64,000 nt of DNA, taken from assembly GCA_902728285.1 (NCBI GenBank), contig CACVBU010000600.1, positions 69,671 to 133,670 of the forward strand, read 5' to 3'. Made by a program: the position numbers and the translations under genes. This DNA comes from Clytia hemisphaerica. Taxonomy: Eukaryota; Cnidaria; Hydrozoa; Leptothecata; Clytiidae. Of this stretch, positions 51,110 to 62,689 are shown one piece after another. The notes beneath the pieces were generated by a model, which had not been told where the DNA came from, did no database searches, and saw only the letters and a program-made list of their open reading frames with translations. The first letter of the stretch is position 1. Each line of letters opens with the position of its first letter.

Positions 51110-51500
51110 CTCCAAATCCCGTAATCTTGATATAGGAGTTTATAAGCATACTCTGCTTGGGACTATCTGACAAAACATGGGACGGCAATACCGCCACCAT
51201 TTCACCAAACCTCCAAAGTCATTTGATTTGAGTTATTGAACGGCGTATTAAAAAATACACAATTACTCTTTCGCATCGAGTAGGCTTTTAAATCAAAATA
51301 TGGAAATAAAACTGTAGTGGAACACACGCAAGTGTCTGTGCACTCTAAGAGGAACGAAGAAGTATGATTGATAAACTTGGTGGGTTATCAAAACAAATTT
51401 GTTGTTAAAGAGATTTAACAGTGAAAATACAGACCAGATATCATCAACCAGTCCCATGTTTCGACCAATCGTCCCAAGTTAGGGCAGTTGACGGTAGTTA
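51110..51500 (-). repeat. Interspersed repeat, related to 48765-48822 and 12568-12620
   Basis: Read on the minus strand, it starts TACCGTCAACTGCCCTAACT (near 51494) and ends ACTCCTATATCAAGATTACG (near 51122). The + strand copy at 48765-48822 joins the same two ends with the middle deleted, and 12568-12620 matches the part reading GGGACGATTGG and CATGGGACTGGTTGAT. Family unknown. Confidence 0.5.
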
Positions 51501-51919
51501 TGAAAAGCTAAAACTTTCTCATTTATGCATGGTGCCAATGCAATCAGTTGGGTGTTTATGATAAAAACGGCAATTATCCTACATTTTGAAACTTCAAAGT
51601 GCTATGGAAAGAGGACTGCTTGGAGTTACTGCAGAACCTGGAACAGCAACATCTTGTGCTGTTCAGTGTGAATTTGTTGAAAAGTTCCAATTTTTTTATT
51701 TAAGCTTGTTGTTAAGTGGGTTAGTTTTAAAGTGTCTTCTGTTGACTCTTCTTTCTTTTTCATATTTTGAACATGTTATGAAAAGTTAATTTTCACTACA
51801 AAAGTATTTAACTTGGCAGAGCTGCTTGACCGAATTCAAAAAGTTATACCTCAAAATTCAAGTTAAACTTTTCTCCAACTGATAAAAATAACTGTTACCT
51901 CAAGCAAATATTCATGCAG

Positions 51920-54900
51920 CAGCCTGGACAAACTATCTACATCGGCCATTGCCTTCTAATCCCTCAACCCCAGCCTTGTTTCCCGTCAAGTTTTATCAAA
52001 GCAAACAAAAACCAACTGGTCCTATTTTTGCTTCATTTGTAGATTTATCACAACGACGATCTGGAAGTCCACAACAACTCTTCAACGCAAGTAATCGTGT
52101 ATCACCTGTCAACGAAGAAGCTGATGATACAATTGTTGAATTTGATGAGAGAAAACCGAAAAGGAAAATCAAAAATGGCAAAAAGGTCCGAAGGTCAAGT
52201 TCTGCTAACTCTGCAACAAGACCTGTTATCAAGGTTAGTTTTTCTCAACTTTTTTTTTCAGCCACAGACTGTACTTTAATTATCAAGGCTCCATTATTTA
52301 TCGCATCTTTAACAATCATTATAATAATACTTCTTTAAAGTAATTCTTTTTAAAAACTCATTTATTGTTCATTCTTTTCATAGGGTTACCCCCGAAAGAA
52401 TTTTTATAAAGTCATTGCACAAAGAGATTGCTGTAAATATGTCCCTGAGAAGAATGTCACACCTAATAATCCAAGGTAACTTTTTCTTTCAATAATATAT
52501 AAAGTTGACATTTTTTTATTAAAATCTGAACCTAAATTGCTCCTGTTCCGCCCCAAAAATTATAATTTTTAAGCAAAAGCAACCCTGATCAGACAATTTG
52601 CCCAACCCACTTTAAATCGTTATTTTGAGTCGTGCAAGTGTTACTGCTTGTAGTGTATCACTGGTATTAAGCCTTGTTTATTAGAAATGCTTCTCAGCGG
52701 TTTTAAAAATCTTCTAATTGATAGAAATTAGTGATTCATTATCATTCTTGTTTATATATACTATACTAATGATGGTGTAAGGCGAAATATGTGATGAAAT
52801 AGATATTGATTTTTTCTAATGATTGTCGTACCCTTTCAAGTGGATCTAGATTTTTATTAGGTACTACTATCATTGGTCTTTTTCTAAAGATTGTTTTATC
52901 AGATGTAGTTGAAAATAATAGTAAATTTAACAAAAATCATAATAATGCTTGCCAAAAATCTTTTAAGAACTTTTAAATCTTTTTATCTAGGGCTATTGCT
53001 GATAAGTGCTGTTGTGGACTAATGCGACATGAACATAAGAATTATATTGCGGAACCCAATGGAAAGACTTGGACACCAGAGGCATCAACTAGGCCAAGAC
53101 GTACAACTTGTTATGGTGAACTGGAGTTTGCTGCTGACCCAAGTAACAATAAACAAAGAAAAAATGTATGTGACTTAATTTTGTTCTAAAGTTCTCACAA
53201 AATTTTATTTTATGTTATCTTATATCAACATACAAAAACCTAGTTATCGGCGAGTTTAAGTCTTTGTTGTTTTGTGCACACAATTGTATAGGTTTTTCAT
53301 TCAAAGTATTAAAAACAAAATAATTGAGGTGTTTTCTTCATAAATGCACACCTTTTTACATCTATATTATAACTATTTAAGCTAACACGAATTGGTCACC
53401 CTTGCGTTAATTACAACCGTTTTAACAAAATTTGAGCCGAGGTAATTTTCGAAAACCCTGCCTTTCCTGTTAATAATAAAATTGTTGCACTTATTTTTCC
53501 ACGTTAAAGACTTGATTAGTGTTAGAAGTGTAATAAGTCAGTTAAATGATATCTTTAACCAATTCATACTTTCAGTACATTAGATGTGCGCATGATACAG
53601 ATGCTCAAAAACTATTAGACATGATGAAGAAAGATTGGAAGCTGAAGGTGCCAAATCTGGTCATATCAGTAACTGGTGGAGCAATGAGTTTTTACATGAA
53701 ACCAAATTTGAAAAAAGCCTTTGCGAAAGGTCTGCTGAAAGTAGCAACATCAACTTCAGCCTGGATAATCACAGGTCTGTCCAATTATATTCTTCTTAAT
53801 TTCACCGACTACATTCTGTGTACAAGTTTAGTATAACTTGTTGATTTTATGGTTAAATTTAAATGGAATTGGAATTAAATTGAAATAGAAATATCTTTGA
53901 TTCGATTCCTTTGGGATCCACTTGCTTGTCATTTTAAGGATATATAAAATTCTCATTTCTTGACAGAATGTTTGATTGGTTTGATTTCTATATTCAGAAA
54001 ATTAAAAAAAAAATAGAAAAAAACCGATATTATACCAGATTACAACACTTGTTCTCTTGACTTACTGTAATTCTATACACCCATCAACCTTTAAAGTTAA
54101 GAGACTTGTTCGAGTTTACCAGGAATGATTGACGTCAAAAAGTCTGAAGTCGTTGCATTGGTATTCAAAGACCACTATATTTGACGTCATTTCCTTGCTA
54201 ATCTATTACCACTCCCCTCAGGAGAAACAATACCGATTTTATGTGTTCGAGATAAATCGAGGGGGACGGTATAAAGCAAAGTTGACATGTCTTCGAAATC
54301 ACTGTCCACTTTGCTCGACAACGGTAAAAACAACAAAATACCGTCGTCTGTTTAGGTGAGCAAAGGCGATATAGAGCCGTACCGTACATCAACTATCGAC
54401 TTTGTTTTGTATCGATTTCACTTACCGTCGCCCTCGATATCCACCGATACATAAACTCTGTAATGATGACCTTTTCAAAAAAAACCTTATTAAAAAGTTA
54501 TTTTAAGTTTTTATCAATAGTTTTCCAGCAGTCATACGAAGTCTTTACACTGGTTCTGTTTACAACCAACTCCCTTTGATTCCCTACTATCCGAACTAAA
54601 ATATTGGTCCCCTTAGCTAAAAAGTAATATAAGATGCTATACTCTGTTATTCGAACTTTTCTCTAATTCGAAGAAAATTTTTGGTCCCCTTTAAAGTTGA
54701 ATCAGAGAGAAAATCAACTGTATCAACAAGAATAGCTCTATAGTTCATTTTTATTTTCAGCTGGTACAAACGCAGGTGTTATGCAGCATGTGGGCGATGC
54801 ATTCAGTAATACAGGGAATGTTGGGATAGATGGATCAGATATCAGTTTGTTGGGGATTGCACCATGGGGTGCTTTGAGTGGCAGAGAAACACTTGTTAAC

Positions 54901-57900
54901 CCAGTACGTTGTTCATCTTTTCAAATTAACAGAACAACAGAACTACATGTTATAATAAAATAGCCAGAAATTAAAGTTATTTTTCCAAAAACATTTCGAC
55001 AAATATTTTTCAGCATAAGCTTTTCGTTATATTAAAAAACATCATCAGTGTATATACAAGTAAAAACACTGTTTATGCACTGATGTTGTTTTTTAATAAA
55101 ACATAAAACGAAAAGCTTATGCTGAAAAATATCTGTCAAAATGCCTTTTTACCTTTTAGTATATACAAAGTAGTGTGTAAAATTCTTTAGCAAAAACATA
55201 GCGTGGCACCAGGTTTTAGGTGCCCCCCTAAGAATTCAGGTGACCCCTAGAATTTAGGTAACCCCTGGTTGCCAAATATTTCAGGTGACCTCTAAGCCAA
55301 CGACATCAAACTTTTTCGAAAATTCTTTGTGTTTTATGAAAGATATCTTTTTTCAAACAATCAAACAAATACAACAGTTAGTTTAGCTTATTGCTAAATA
55401 GAATATTTGGGTGAAGGTGAACCCTTTGCAAATTGATACACTTTTGCTCTAGACATAATAAAAGCAGACACAAACTATATTTACCTACCCGTGAAGCCTC
55501 TGGAAGCTTCTAAGAACCTTTCATTGTTATATTTTCTTACAGTTTCTAATTTTCTCTTTAATAGAATATTGGTAAAAAGCATGCACCAGCTGTACAATAC
55601 GTGATAACAAATAAAAAAAGACCTGGTCTCGACAAGAACCACACCCATTTCATTCTTGTAGACGATGGTACTAGTGGAAAATTTGGTACTGAAATTAACT
55701 TTCGGTCAGATTTCGAAGCCTTGGTTGCAAAACAAAATGTCCAAACGAGCTCTTCAGCAGGTATTATATTGATAATGGTATAATGATGATATATACTACC
55801 TTAAAATTAAATTTAATTTGGCGGATGGCCGAAAAAATTTTTCAGATGGAATTCAATTTGTTGCAGGAAGGACATTTTTGTCCAAAAAACGCCATTAAAA
55901 AAGAGGAACCTGTTTTAAAGCCTGAAATAGCACACATTTGCGCCAAATAAAAGTTCCCGCCAAAATTAGTAAAGAATATTAGATTTGTCATGATTTCGTC
56001 ATCAATAAGGGCCTCTAAATCCTCAAAAAGGTCACGAAGGTCACGGAGCTGTACCATCATAACCAAAAGGTTCTTTTACAAATAAACTTTCCCATCGCGA
56101 AAATCAGCATCTCCATGCTCAAACGAGCCGAAAACCAATTATTTTACAGGTTGTAACATTAGAAAATTAAGAAAGTTAAGAAGCAGAAATAAAGCAAAGG
56201 AAAAAGATCCACCTTATCGGCCTTTTTAACGCCGGTCATTATTGCCGTTATTTTTTGTCGCTGTTGTAATAAGGGCCGGTGTAAAGGTATCAGAATTAAA
56301 TTAGGGCCGGACTATGGAAGTGGTAAAAATCGAGCTTTGGCGTAGCAAGAAACTGGAATAAAAGAGAAGAAATAACATCAGTATTGGTTGGCGGCGCGCA
56401 TCTTTCAACTATCTGTGTTTCCACCCCAGACTCTGTTAATTATTAAAGTTCATTGGGCGTGGCAAGGCCAAGGCCGGTGCTAAATTGAGTTGGCGTAAAA
56501 AGGATTGATAAAGGATTTTTTTCTACACTTTCTTTTAGGAAAGGTTGACGTACCGGTAGTGATCTTATGTTTGGAAGGAGGACCAGGTACCATCAAAACT
56601 ATGGCAGCAGCGGTAAACAATAAAACACCTTTAGTTGTGATCGGTGGAAGTGGGAGAGCTGCGGATGTCGTATCGCATGCTTATGATTTACTTGACAGGT
56701 AAATAGACCTTTTCATGAATTACGTCACGAACATCACTTGCCTCGTATTTAAACAATTACCATATGGTGATTATGTCTCTTGAGACATTAAATGATTCTT
56801 TTATGAATATGAAGTAGTTTTTATAAAATCAGCTGGGAGTTAATCACCATGTCAATAATTTCAAAACGAGGGAAGCGATGTTCGTAACGTAATTTATGAA
56901 AAGTTCCATTGCTTAGTTCCGTCTTTTTCCGGATGTTTCTTTCAGCCCAGTTTAGTTTTCAATAAAACCCAATAGGCTATACCGAAAGAAAATTTGCGGG
57001 AGGTTTTACGACTGGTAAATTATATAAATAATAGTTGTTTGATAGCTTTTGTTACCTTTCTCCGGAGCTTTTATAAGGGAGGGACAACTCCCATCAGCTC
57101 CAATCAGCAGACTTTTCTGGTCTGCGATTTGTACAATAAGCTGAAATGAAAAATGACTTGTTTACCTTAATAAATTTCCTTAATAAATTAAAGACCAGAA
57201 AATGTTGTGCGCTTAGAGGTGGTGGAAGTTACCCCTGGCAGGGATTTTTCTAAGCACTTTGAGCTGAGGCTCCTGTTTTTGTAAAGATTGAATTTCTAAT
57301 ATGCCTGAAAAAAAAAGCTGTACATTGATAAAATCGGGGGTCTTGCGGGTGTTCAGAGGGCGAAGCTCCCAAAAACTCTTTAATATGTATATAGTAATTT
57401 TGTATTTTGGCCGGTAAACGGACATAAAAAAGTGCTTAGAAAATCCCTGCCTAGCTTATGAACGTAACCCCAAATTGACGGTAAGCACTTGTAGAGATTA
57501 GAAAAGTACAAAAATATCATGTAATTATAATTGATTCTTACAGTGATGATCTGGGTGTAAGTTTCATCAAACCAGATTACATTGATACAGTCAAAGAAAA
57601 CATCCGACAATCCTTGAAAATTCAAGATAACGAAGACCTCATTGAAGTCTTATTCAAACAACTTAAAGACATTCTAAAAGATATCACTTTGGTATGTGTT
57701 TATGACGATGAATTTGCTTTGTCTATCCCATCATATTGATTTCTCTCATTTTTAAAGGGACATAAAAGTAGTGGTCGCAGTAGTGTAGTGGTCATCGTTC
57801 TTGACTTCTCGGTGCTGTGATTCACTTGGCAAGTGAATGTACCTTAGCCCGGGTCAACCCATACCATGTGAGGGAAATAGGGTACCATCACTCTGATACA

Positions 57901-60900
57901 AGAGTATTGTTTTCCCGTACTGTGCGAGTATCATCATCGATACAGCACGGCTCTGATGTGTCGCGAGCACAGAGTACACAATGACTGGTAAGCGCTGTGA
58001 TTTCCCTATCTAGGGGTTGGAAACTATCCCGGGATAGGGCCCGGTCCGATGATATCGGAGGGTCAGCTTTTCTCTCTGTCATAAAAGTACCGACGAAATT
58101 TGTAAACAAAACGTATGCAGCGGGATACTCAAAACAACTCAAAACAAATGTCACATGTCAATTTAAAAATTAAAACGAACACGGCTGATTTTGATTGTTT
58201 CAATTGTTTTACAAGTTTGTTTTGGACACGTGATTTTCATTGTTCTCTTTAATGACACGTGTTTTGCGCAGTGTTTACATTTTACTACTTTTATGTCCCT
58301 TTAAATCTTAAAAAATTATCTGCTTTTCATTTGCTGTCACTTTTCTACACAATATATGTCATCTTTTCAACCATTCAGTAGTCGCCAAAGTGACGTATTT
58401 TCAGAAAGCATTTTAAGGGTGCATATTATCCTGAATAGAAAAGCTTTTTTAAACCATTTCAGCTAGTAAATTTTCTCTGAAAAATTACTCTAACTGAAAT
58501 CGCTGCACGGGAAAATATTGATAACTATTTTCATTTTGTTTATATACAGGTCACAGTCTTTATGATGGAAGATGATAGCTCGCAATCAGATCTTGATTTG
58601 GCTGTTCTACAAGCATTACTCAAAGGTCTGCCTAGGCTACGTCGTATCTTTTTTCATTTCGAGCGTAAATCTCCTACTCTTGTCTTCGGGATTTGCGAAC
58701 TGCTCTTGTTTTGAATTCTGTATTATTTCTGGATACGTCGCATGCGCATTGAGGTTATGATGAAACAATAAAGAGTTTCGAAACCGTAACCAAATACTGT
58801 GTTTTATATAAACATTCATTTACATTTTATTACATTCTTTTATTTTAAATTTCTTCTATTGATAAGCTTATTTTGTTTAAAATTTTTATTATTTTTAATC
58901 CTTTTCAAAAGCGAATTCCCCGTGGGATCACTAGTGGCCGCCCATAGCAGTGCCTATAGACCAAGAGTAAGGCCTAAAAGCCTGGTGCTGTCTATTGTGT
59001 AGACTAAGGTCTGTCTCATTTCTCCCCTCCCTCAGTGCCATATGATTTCAAAATTCTAAATGGGCTCCCACCCGTCTAAAACAGATATAATGAAACTTTC
59101 AATTTTCAAATCTTTTTTTTAGCGAATAACATATCTAGGAAGGTAAAAGACAAAATTGCCGACTTTCAAAAAGTCAAGAAATCACCAACGTTTGCAACTG
59201 ATCTCGTTTATTTTGCTTATGAAACTCGTAGAAGGTATTTTTTAAGAATAAAAATTTTTCATTTTATAAGCAAACCTACTTTTAGGCTCGGGGCTGGAGT
59301 TTCTTTGCAAAATTGCTGTAAGCCCCCCCCTCAAATATTAAACCATTTTCTGTGTATTGGGTCCAGTACTTTCGTTTTGCCATAGTTAAATTATCGTTTC
59401 TCGATCTTGAAAATTTGCAAAAATGACTAAAAGTAGGGATAAGCTGGAGTTTTTACAAGATACTTCACTAATTGGTCATTTGAAGTGATAGAGATGACGC
59501 GTTCTTAATAGAAAAAGTAATAAGATTCTTTTATTACATCTTAACGACCAACTAAATCAAATAAGAGCTTGTAAAAACTCCAGCTTGTCCCTAAAAGTAG
59601 ACGAAAAGATGAAAAGTTTTCAAATTTCAACCCTGAAAATTGTCCAAAATAACCAAAAGTCGACATTGTCAGATACACATTTTGAAAATCAGTGATTTTC
59701 GTACCCTGTACCAGAGCACTCTAACAGAGCTTAAAAAGGGACCCTGATCACTTAACCACCTCTATAGTCTTTACAATCAATATTTAGCTATTGAACCATA
59801 TCCCTGTCCCATTACTCGAATGTTTCTTGTCCCCCCACCTACAACCAAATGAGCATGTAATGGGCTTTTCAAGAAATAGTGCGTGTCCCCCTGTTGAGGA
59901 TATCGAATATCCAATGGGATTAGTAAAAAATACTATATCTAGGGGTAAGCAAGCATCTTTATAAGAGAGGATATCCAGGGGGTTGATCATATTTTTAAGA
60001 GTGGATATCCAGGGGGTTTGATACTTCGAAAAATCAATATTCTCAACAGTGGGGGTAAAATGTTTTTCTGGAAAAGCCCAATGGAGACTTGACTGTATTC
60101 ATGATATGGACCACTGCAATGACTTCACGAAATTATGCAATTTTTCTGTTTTTGTTCCACCCAATACGTCACTTTTTCTATTGTTTAAGTGACGTGTTGG
60201 GTGGAAAATTTTAAAATTTCTTAGAAGACTCTCCAGTGGTGCATATCATGAATTGCTTTTTTTATGACCGCTTCCAGGATGAGCAGCCAGGAAGACGCCC
60301 AACACATGATCAAAGAGAAAGTAAAGGAATGTTTTGCCGATCATGACGATTTCATTGAAACAGTATACAATAAAGTGATGGAACTCCTCCAAAACGAAGC
60401 CAAGGTAAAAAGACACGACCCAAAGGAGTATCAGTAGCATTATAATATTACATAACTTCATGATTATGAGCTATGAAAACCATTTTTTCTGATTAAATAT
60501 CGTTTAGGTCCTCGCACCCTCACTATTTTTTGATTGTTAAGCATTACCATTGTATGACGTAGCCCCACCTTAATAAACGTATACTATTTACATGCTCCTC
60601 GCTAATTTCCCCTAGGTGTAAAATATCTCATTTCTGTGTGTCATTTCATACTTTCTTTCATACCCAGCTGGCACACAACGTTGTTTCAATGTTCATCTAA
60701 CGTTATATGGACGACCGACCTCTACCCAGCTGGCACGCAACGTTTTTCGAACGTTATTTCGACGTTTTTCGAACGTTGTTTCAATGTTCATCTAACGTTA
60801 TATGGACGTTGTGAACGTTAGATAAACGTCGAAAAAACGTTCGAAAAACGTTGCGTGCCAGCTGGGTAGAGGTCGGTCAATAGACCTGCGAAATATATTG

Positions 60901-61761
60901 CTATAAAATAAAAAAAAATTCTTTTTAGCTCAATATTCATAATTGTTTATCTTTCGCAGGTTGAAAGATTTTTCCAAAATGGAAAAGTGACATATTTTGA
61001 ATCCACAATCTTGACTCATTTATTAAAAGGTATGAAATCCCACTATTTTTCTACTTTGAGTACTGCGTTGTTAAAGACTTATTTCCTCTGAGACTTTGGA
61101 TGCCACTGTCCAGGTTTGATGATAAAAAAGTGCCTCCCTTCAATCATTCTCTCCTACCTTTTACAAGAAAATTAGAAAATGACAAAATAATCATATTGTG
61201 TGTCCATGAAGACAAACTTAAATTAAAAAATCTAGTTTTCGAAGTGAATGGTGTGTTTAAATTGTAAAACAATAATCATCTCCTAACTTTTACACGTTTT
61301 TTTTTATAAGGAACCTTAACTTTGCTCTGAGCCTGCAGTTCCTTATTTTTACAGAGAATTTCAGTCTCAAAGTTCCTTATGGAGTTCCTTACTACATAGG
61401 CAATTTTGAACTTTTTGCCCCTTTGAAAGATCAAAATTTGGTCAAATTAGTCCCAATAAGGTACATTATTTTCAAATCCACTTATTCTCAGCCTGAGCAG
61501 TTCCTTAACGATTCCTTATTTTTTGAACCATTTTCAGCCTCAAGTTCCTTATAAACGTGTTCCTTATAAAAAAAACGTGTATTTAAAGAAGGACTAAATA
61601 TTTTCACTTTTTTCTTCCTTATTTCTTTTGTAGATATTTACGAGGTTGAAGCAACAAAGGCTAGTTTTCAGATGCAATTGAAATTGGCGTTAGCCTGGAA
61701 CCGTATCGATGTTGCGAAAAGTGAAATTTTTGCTTCAAATCTCCAAGAAAATAAATTTGAG
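51920..61761 (+). CDS. TRPM-family cation channel, N-terminal part (13 exons; 5' and 3' ends not seen)
   Basis: Exons, named A to M: 51920-52233, 52384-52475, 52991-53165, 53576-53774, 54761-54903, 55565-55760, 56539-56698, 57544-57691, 58550-58625, 59123-59234, 60278-60404, 60960-61029, 61634-61761; 646 codons in phase. The first about 105 residues are polar and low in homology (EFDERKPKRKIKNGKKVRR). Then comes the TRPM homology region of SLOG/LSDAT type, which in family members can bind nucleotide ligands: PNLVISVTGGA, WIITAGTNAGVMQHVGDAF, LLGIAPWGAL, HTHFILVDDGTSGKFGTE, VVILCLEGGPGTI, PLVVIGGSGRAADVVSHAYD, VTVFMMEDDSSQSDLDLAVL and LKLALAWNRIDVAKSEIF. The six-helix pore part is beyond 64000. 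Before LKLALAWNR there is an extra segment of about 100 residues encoded by exons J-L that looks like a copy of exons G-I. No in-frame ATG exists in exon A, so at least one 5' exon is missing. The TRPM subtype is undecided. Confidence 0.92.
54233..54460. mobile_element. MITE family C, copy 2 in TRPM intron
   Basis: 228 bp bordered by TA (54231-54232, 54461-54462); ends CCGATTTTATGTGTTCGAG and CCGATACATAAACTCTG are diverged versions of the family C ends at 49028-49217, and the interior again has GACGGTA, CCGTCG and TTACCGTCG phrases. It lies in the intron between exons D and E. Confidence 0.7.
54991..55143. repeat. Hairpin element in TRPM intron
   Basis: Arms containing TTTTTCAGCATAAGCTTTTC and GAAAAGCTTATGCTGAAAAA are perfect complements over 20 bases and extend imperfectly on both sides through AAAAAACATCATCAGTG and its complement. 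Total about 153 bp. Confidence 0.75.
56708..56906. repeat. Inverted repeat in TRPM intron after exon G
   Basis: The left arm starts CCTTTTCATGAATTACGTCA and the right arm ends GTAATTTATGAAAAGTTCC; matching continues inward through GAACATC/GATGTTC and CTCGTATTT/AAAACGAG for about 65 bases per arm. It begins about 10 bases after exon G's donor site. Confidence 0.72.
57752..58304. mobile_element. TTAA-flanked element carrying a tRNA-like SINE head
   Basis: Ends TTAAAGGGACATAAAAGTAG and CTACTTTTATGTCCCTTTAA are perfect inverted repeats including TTAA at both ends. Directly inside the left end is a tRNA-like stretch with A-box sequence TAGTGTAGTGGTCATCG (57781-57797). A SINE-like GC-richer body follows to about 58080, and then AT-rich DNA. 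It lies in the intron between exons H and I. Confidence 0.8.
59428..59597. repeat. Inverted repeat (about 170 bp) in TRPM intron
   Basis: The arm TAGGGATAAGCTGGAGTTTT faces AAAACTCCAGCTTGTCCCTA, about 31 bases per arm with few mismatches; AAAAGTAG lies at both edges. Confidence 0.7.
59856..60083. mobile_element. MITE-like element with TGGGCTTTTC ends
   Basis: The left TAATGGGCTTTTCAAGAAAT and the right TTTTTCTGGAAAAGCCCAAT are imperfect inverted ends. The interior repeats GGATATCCAGGGGGTT and GATATCGAATATCCAATGGG. The ends resemble those of the composite element at 46706-48575. Confidence 0.6.
60097..60252. repeat. Inverted repeat just upstream of TRPM exon K
   Basis: The arm from TTCATGATATGGACCACTGC faces GCAGTGGTCC-like CCAGTGGTGCATATCATGAA; inner arms GTTCCACCCAATACGTCACT and AGTGACGTGTTGGGTGGAA meet at a short loop. 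It ends 25 bases before exon K, so the acceptor region of that exon is partly repeat-derived. Confidence 0.72.
60713..60878. mobile_element. AACGTT-iterated palindromic MITE
   Basis: The ends GACCGACCTCTACCCAGCTG and CAGCTGGGTAGAGGTCGGTC are perfect inverted repeats. Between them AACGTT or ACGTTTTTCGAACGTT recurs, six or more times in 166 bp. A partial second head (TACCCAGCTGGCACACAACG) lies just upstream at about 60661. Confidence 0.78.
61293..61579. mobile_element. MITE with TA target site and iterated AGTTCCTTA
   Basis: The ends CACGTTTTTTTTTATAAGGA and TCCTTATAAAAAAAACGTG are inverted and bordered by TA (61291-61292, 61580-61581). Inside, GTTCCTTA or ATTCCTTA occurs at about 61341, 61370, 61385, 61501, 61514, 61547 and 61560, plus AAGGAAC at the left end. 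It lies in the intron between exons L and M. Confidence 0.82.
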
Positions 61762-61982
61762 GTAAATTAGCGCTATGGATGTCGAAACCTTTAATTACAT
61801 TTGCAATTTGGTTTTGGCGGGTTTTTGGGGTTTAGTTTTACTAAATTTCCTTCAAAGTTTCAACTTGACTTTATCATGTAGAGAGGCAAAGTTCTTTATT
61901 TTACAGAAAGATCGAGTAAAACTTTGTGTTTAAATTTTTGAAATAAAATTAATAAAACAAAAGTTTTCTTTGAATGAAAGTA

Positions 61983-62131
61983 CAGTGGACTTTCGCTAAT
62001 TCGAACTTTCCATTATTCGAATCTTTCTATAATTTGGAACTTATTCTCAGTCCCCGTCAACAAGAAACTCCTTCTGTAACTCGAACAAATTATATTTCGC
62101 GTTCGAATTCGAATTAGCAAGAGTCAATTAC
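61983..62131. mobile_element. Pogo/Tigger-like MITE downstream of TRPM exon M
   Basis: The left end CAGTGGACTTTCGCTAATTC follows TA. The right end GAATTAGCAAGAGTCAATTA is its decayed complement. Repeated ATTCGAA and AACTCGAA phrases fill the interior, as in related copies near 36282 and 54650. Confidence 0.65.
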
Positions 62132-62479
62132 GTACACAACTTCAACTATAGACTATGCTATAGTCTAAGACGAGTTTCATCTAAAAAAGGAACAAACGTG
62201 AAGAGGGGAATTTTTTTACGGGAGTGGCCGTTGTCTTAGACTATATCAATTCGGTAGAAAAGCGGAAATTTTGGATTTTGGTTAGCGGTGTGATCGGCCG
62301 GCCCGGTTCGAACAAATGTAAACAAACAGTCGGGTCTGGCCGGTAATTGCCGCCACCAATTCTTGCTGCTAATACAGATAGACCCGACTGGAAAATGATT
62401 CCAAAACATAGCGACAGAAAGTTAATCTGTAGGTGTGGAAATTATTTGGAAAACGTAAGATACAAACCTCCGAAATGTG

Positions 62480-62686
62480 ATCCTTATCTCTGATCCCGTC
62501 TTTCTCTTTTCTGACTGTCTGTGTTTCTGAGTTTCTCATTTCTGACTGAGTTTTCATACCTGTCAATCATTTGACCATCAATTTCGACCAGTCTAGTTTT
62601 CGCACCGAGTGGGATTCGAACCACCACCAAAGAAAGACCTTCAGATTCGGAAGCCAGCGCTCTATCCCTTGAGCCATCGCCGCACA
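62480..62686 (-). repeat. tRNA-derived SINE, minus strand
   Basis: On the minus strand a tRNA-like head (62686 down to about 62601) has A-box sequence TGGCTCAAGGGATAGAGC and B-box sequence GGTTCGAATCCCAC. It is followed by a body with ACTCAGTCAGAAATGAG and ACAGACAGTCAG to about 62480. The body phrases resemble those after the head at 50096-50175, suggesting one SINE family or two relatives. Confidence 0.65.
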
Positions 62687-62689
62687 GCA

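Noticed and set aside
51586-51789. Candidate first exon of the TRPM gene (67-codon open frame)
   Set aside because: No TRPM-like sequence and no supported donor site joining it in phase to exon A.
52253-52335. Continuation of TRPM exon A past 52233 (hydrophobic tail of the open frame)
   Set aside because: The GTTAGT donor at 52234 joins exon A in phase to exon B; the hydrophobic read-through is intron.
58905-58955. GAATTC, ACTAGT and GGCCGCC close together, resembling a cloning-vector polylinker
   Set aside because: Only short restriction-site matches without any longer vector sequence; continuous with ordinary host sequence. Chance or SINE-like sequence is more likely, though a vector screen would settle it.
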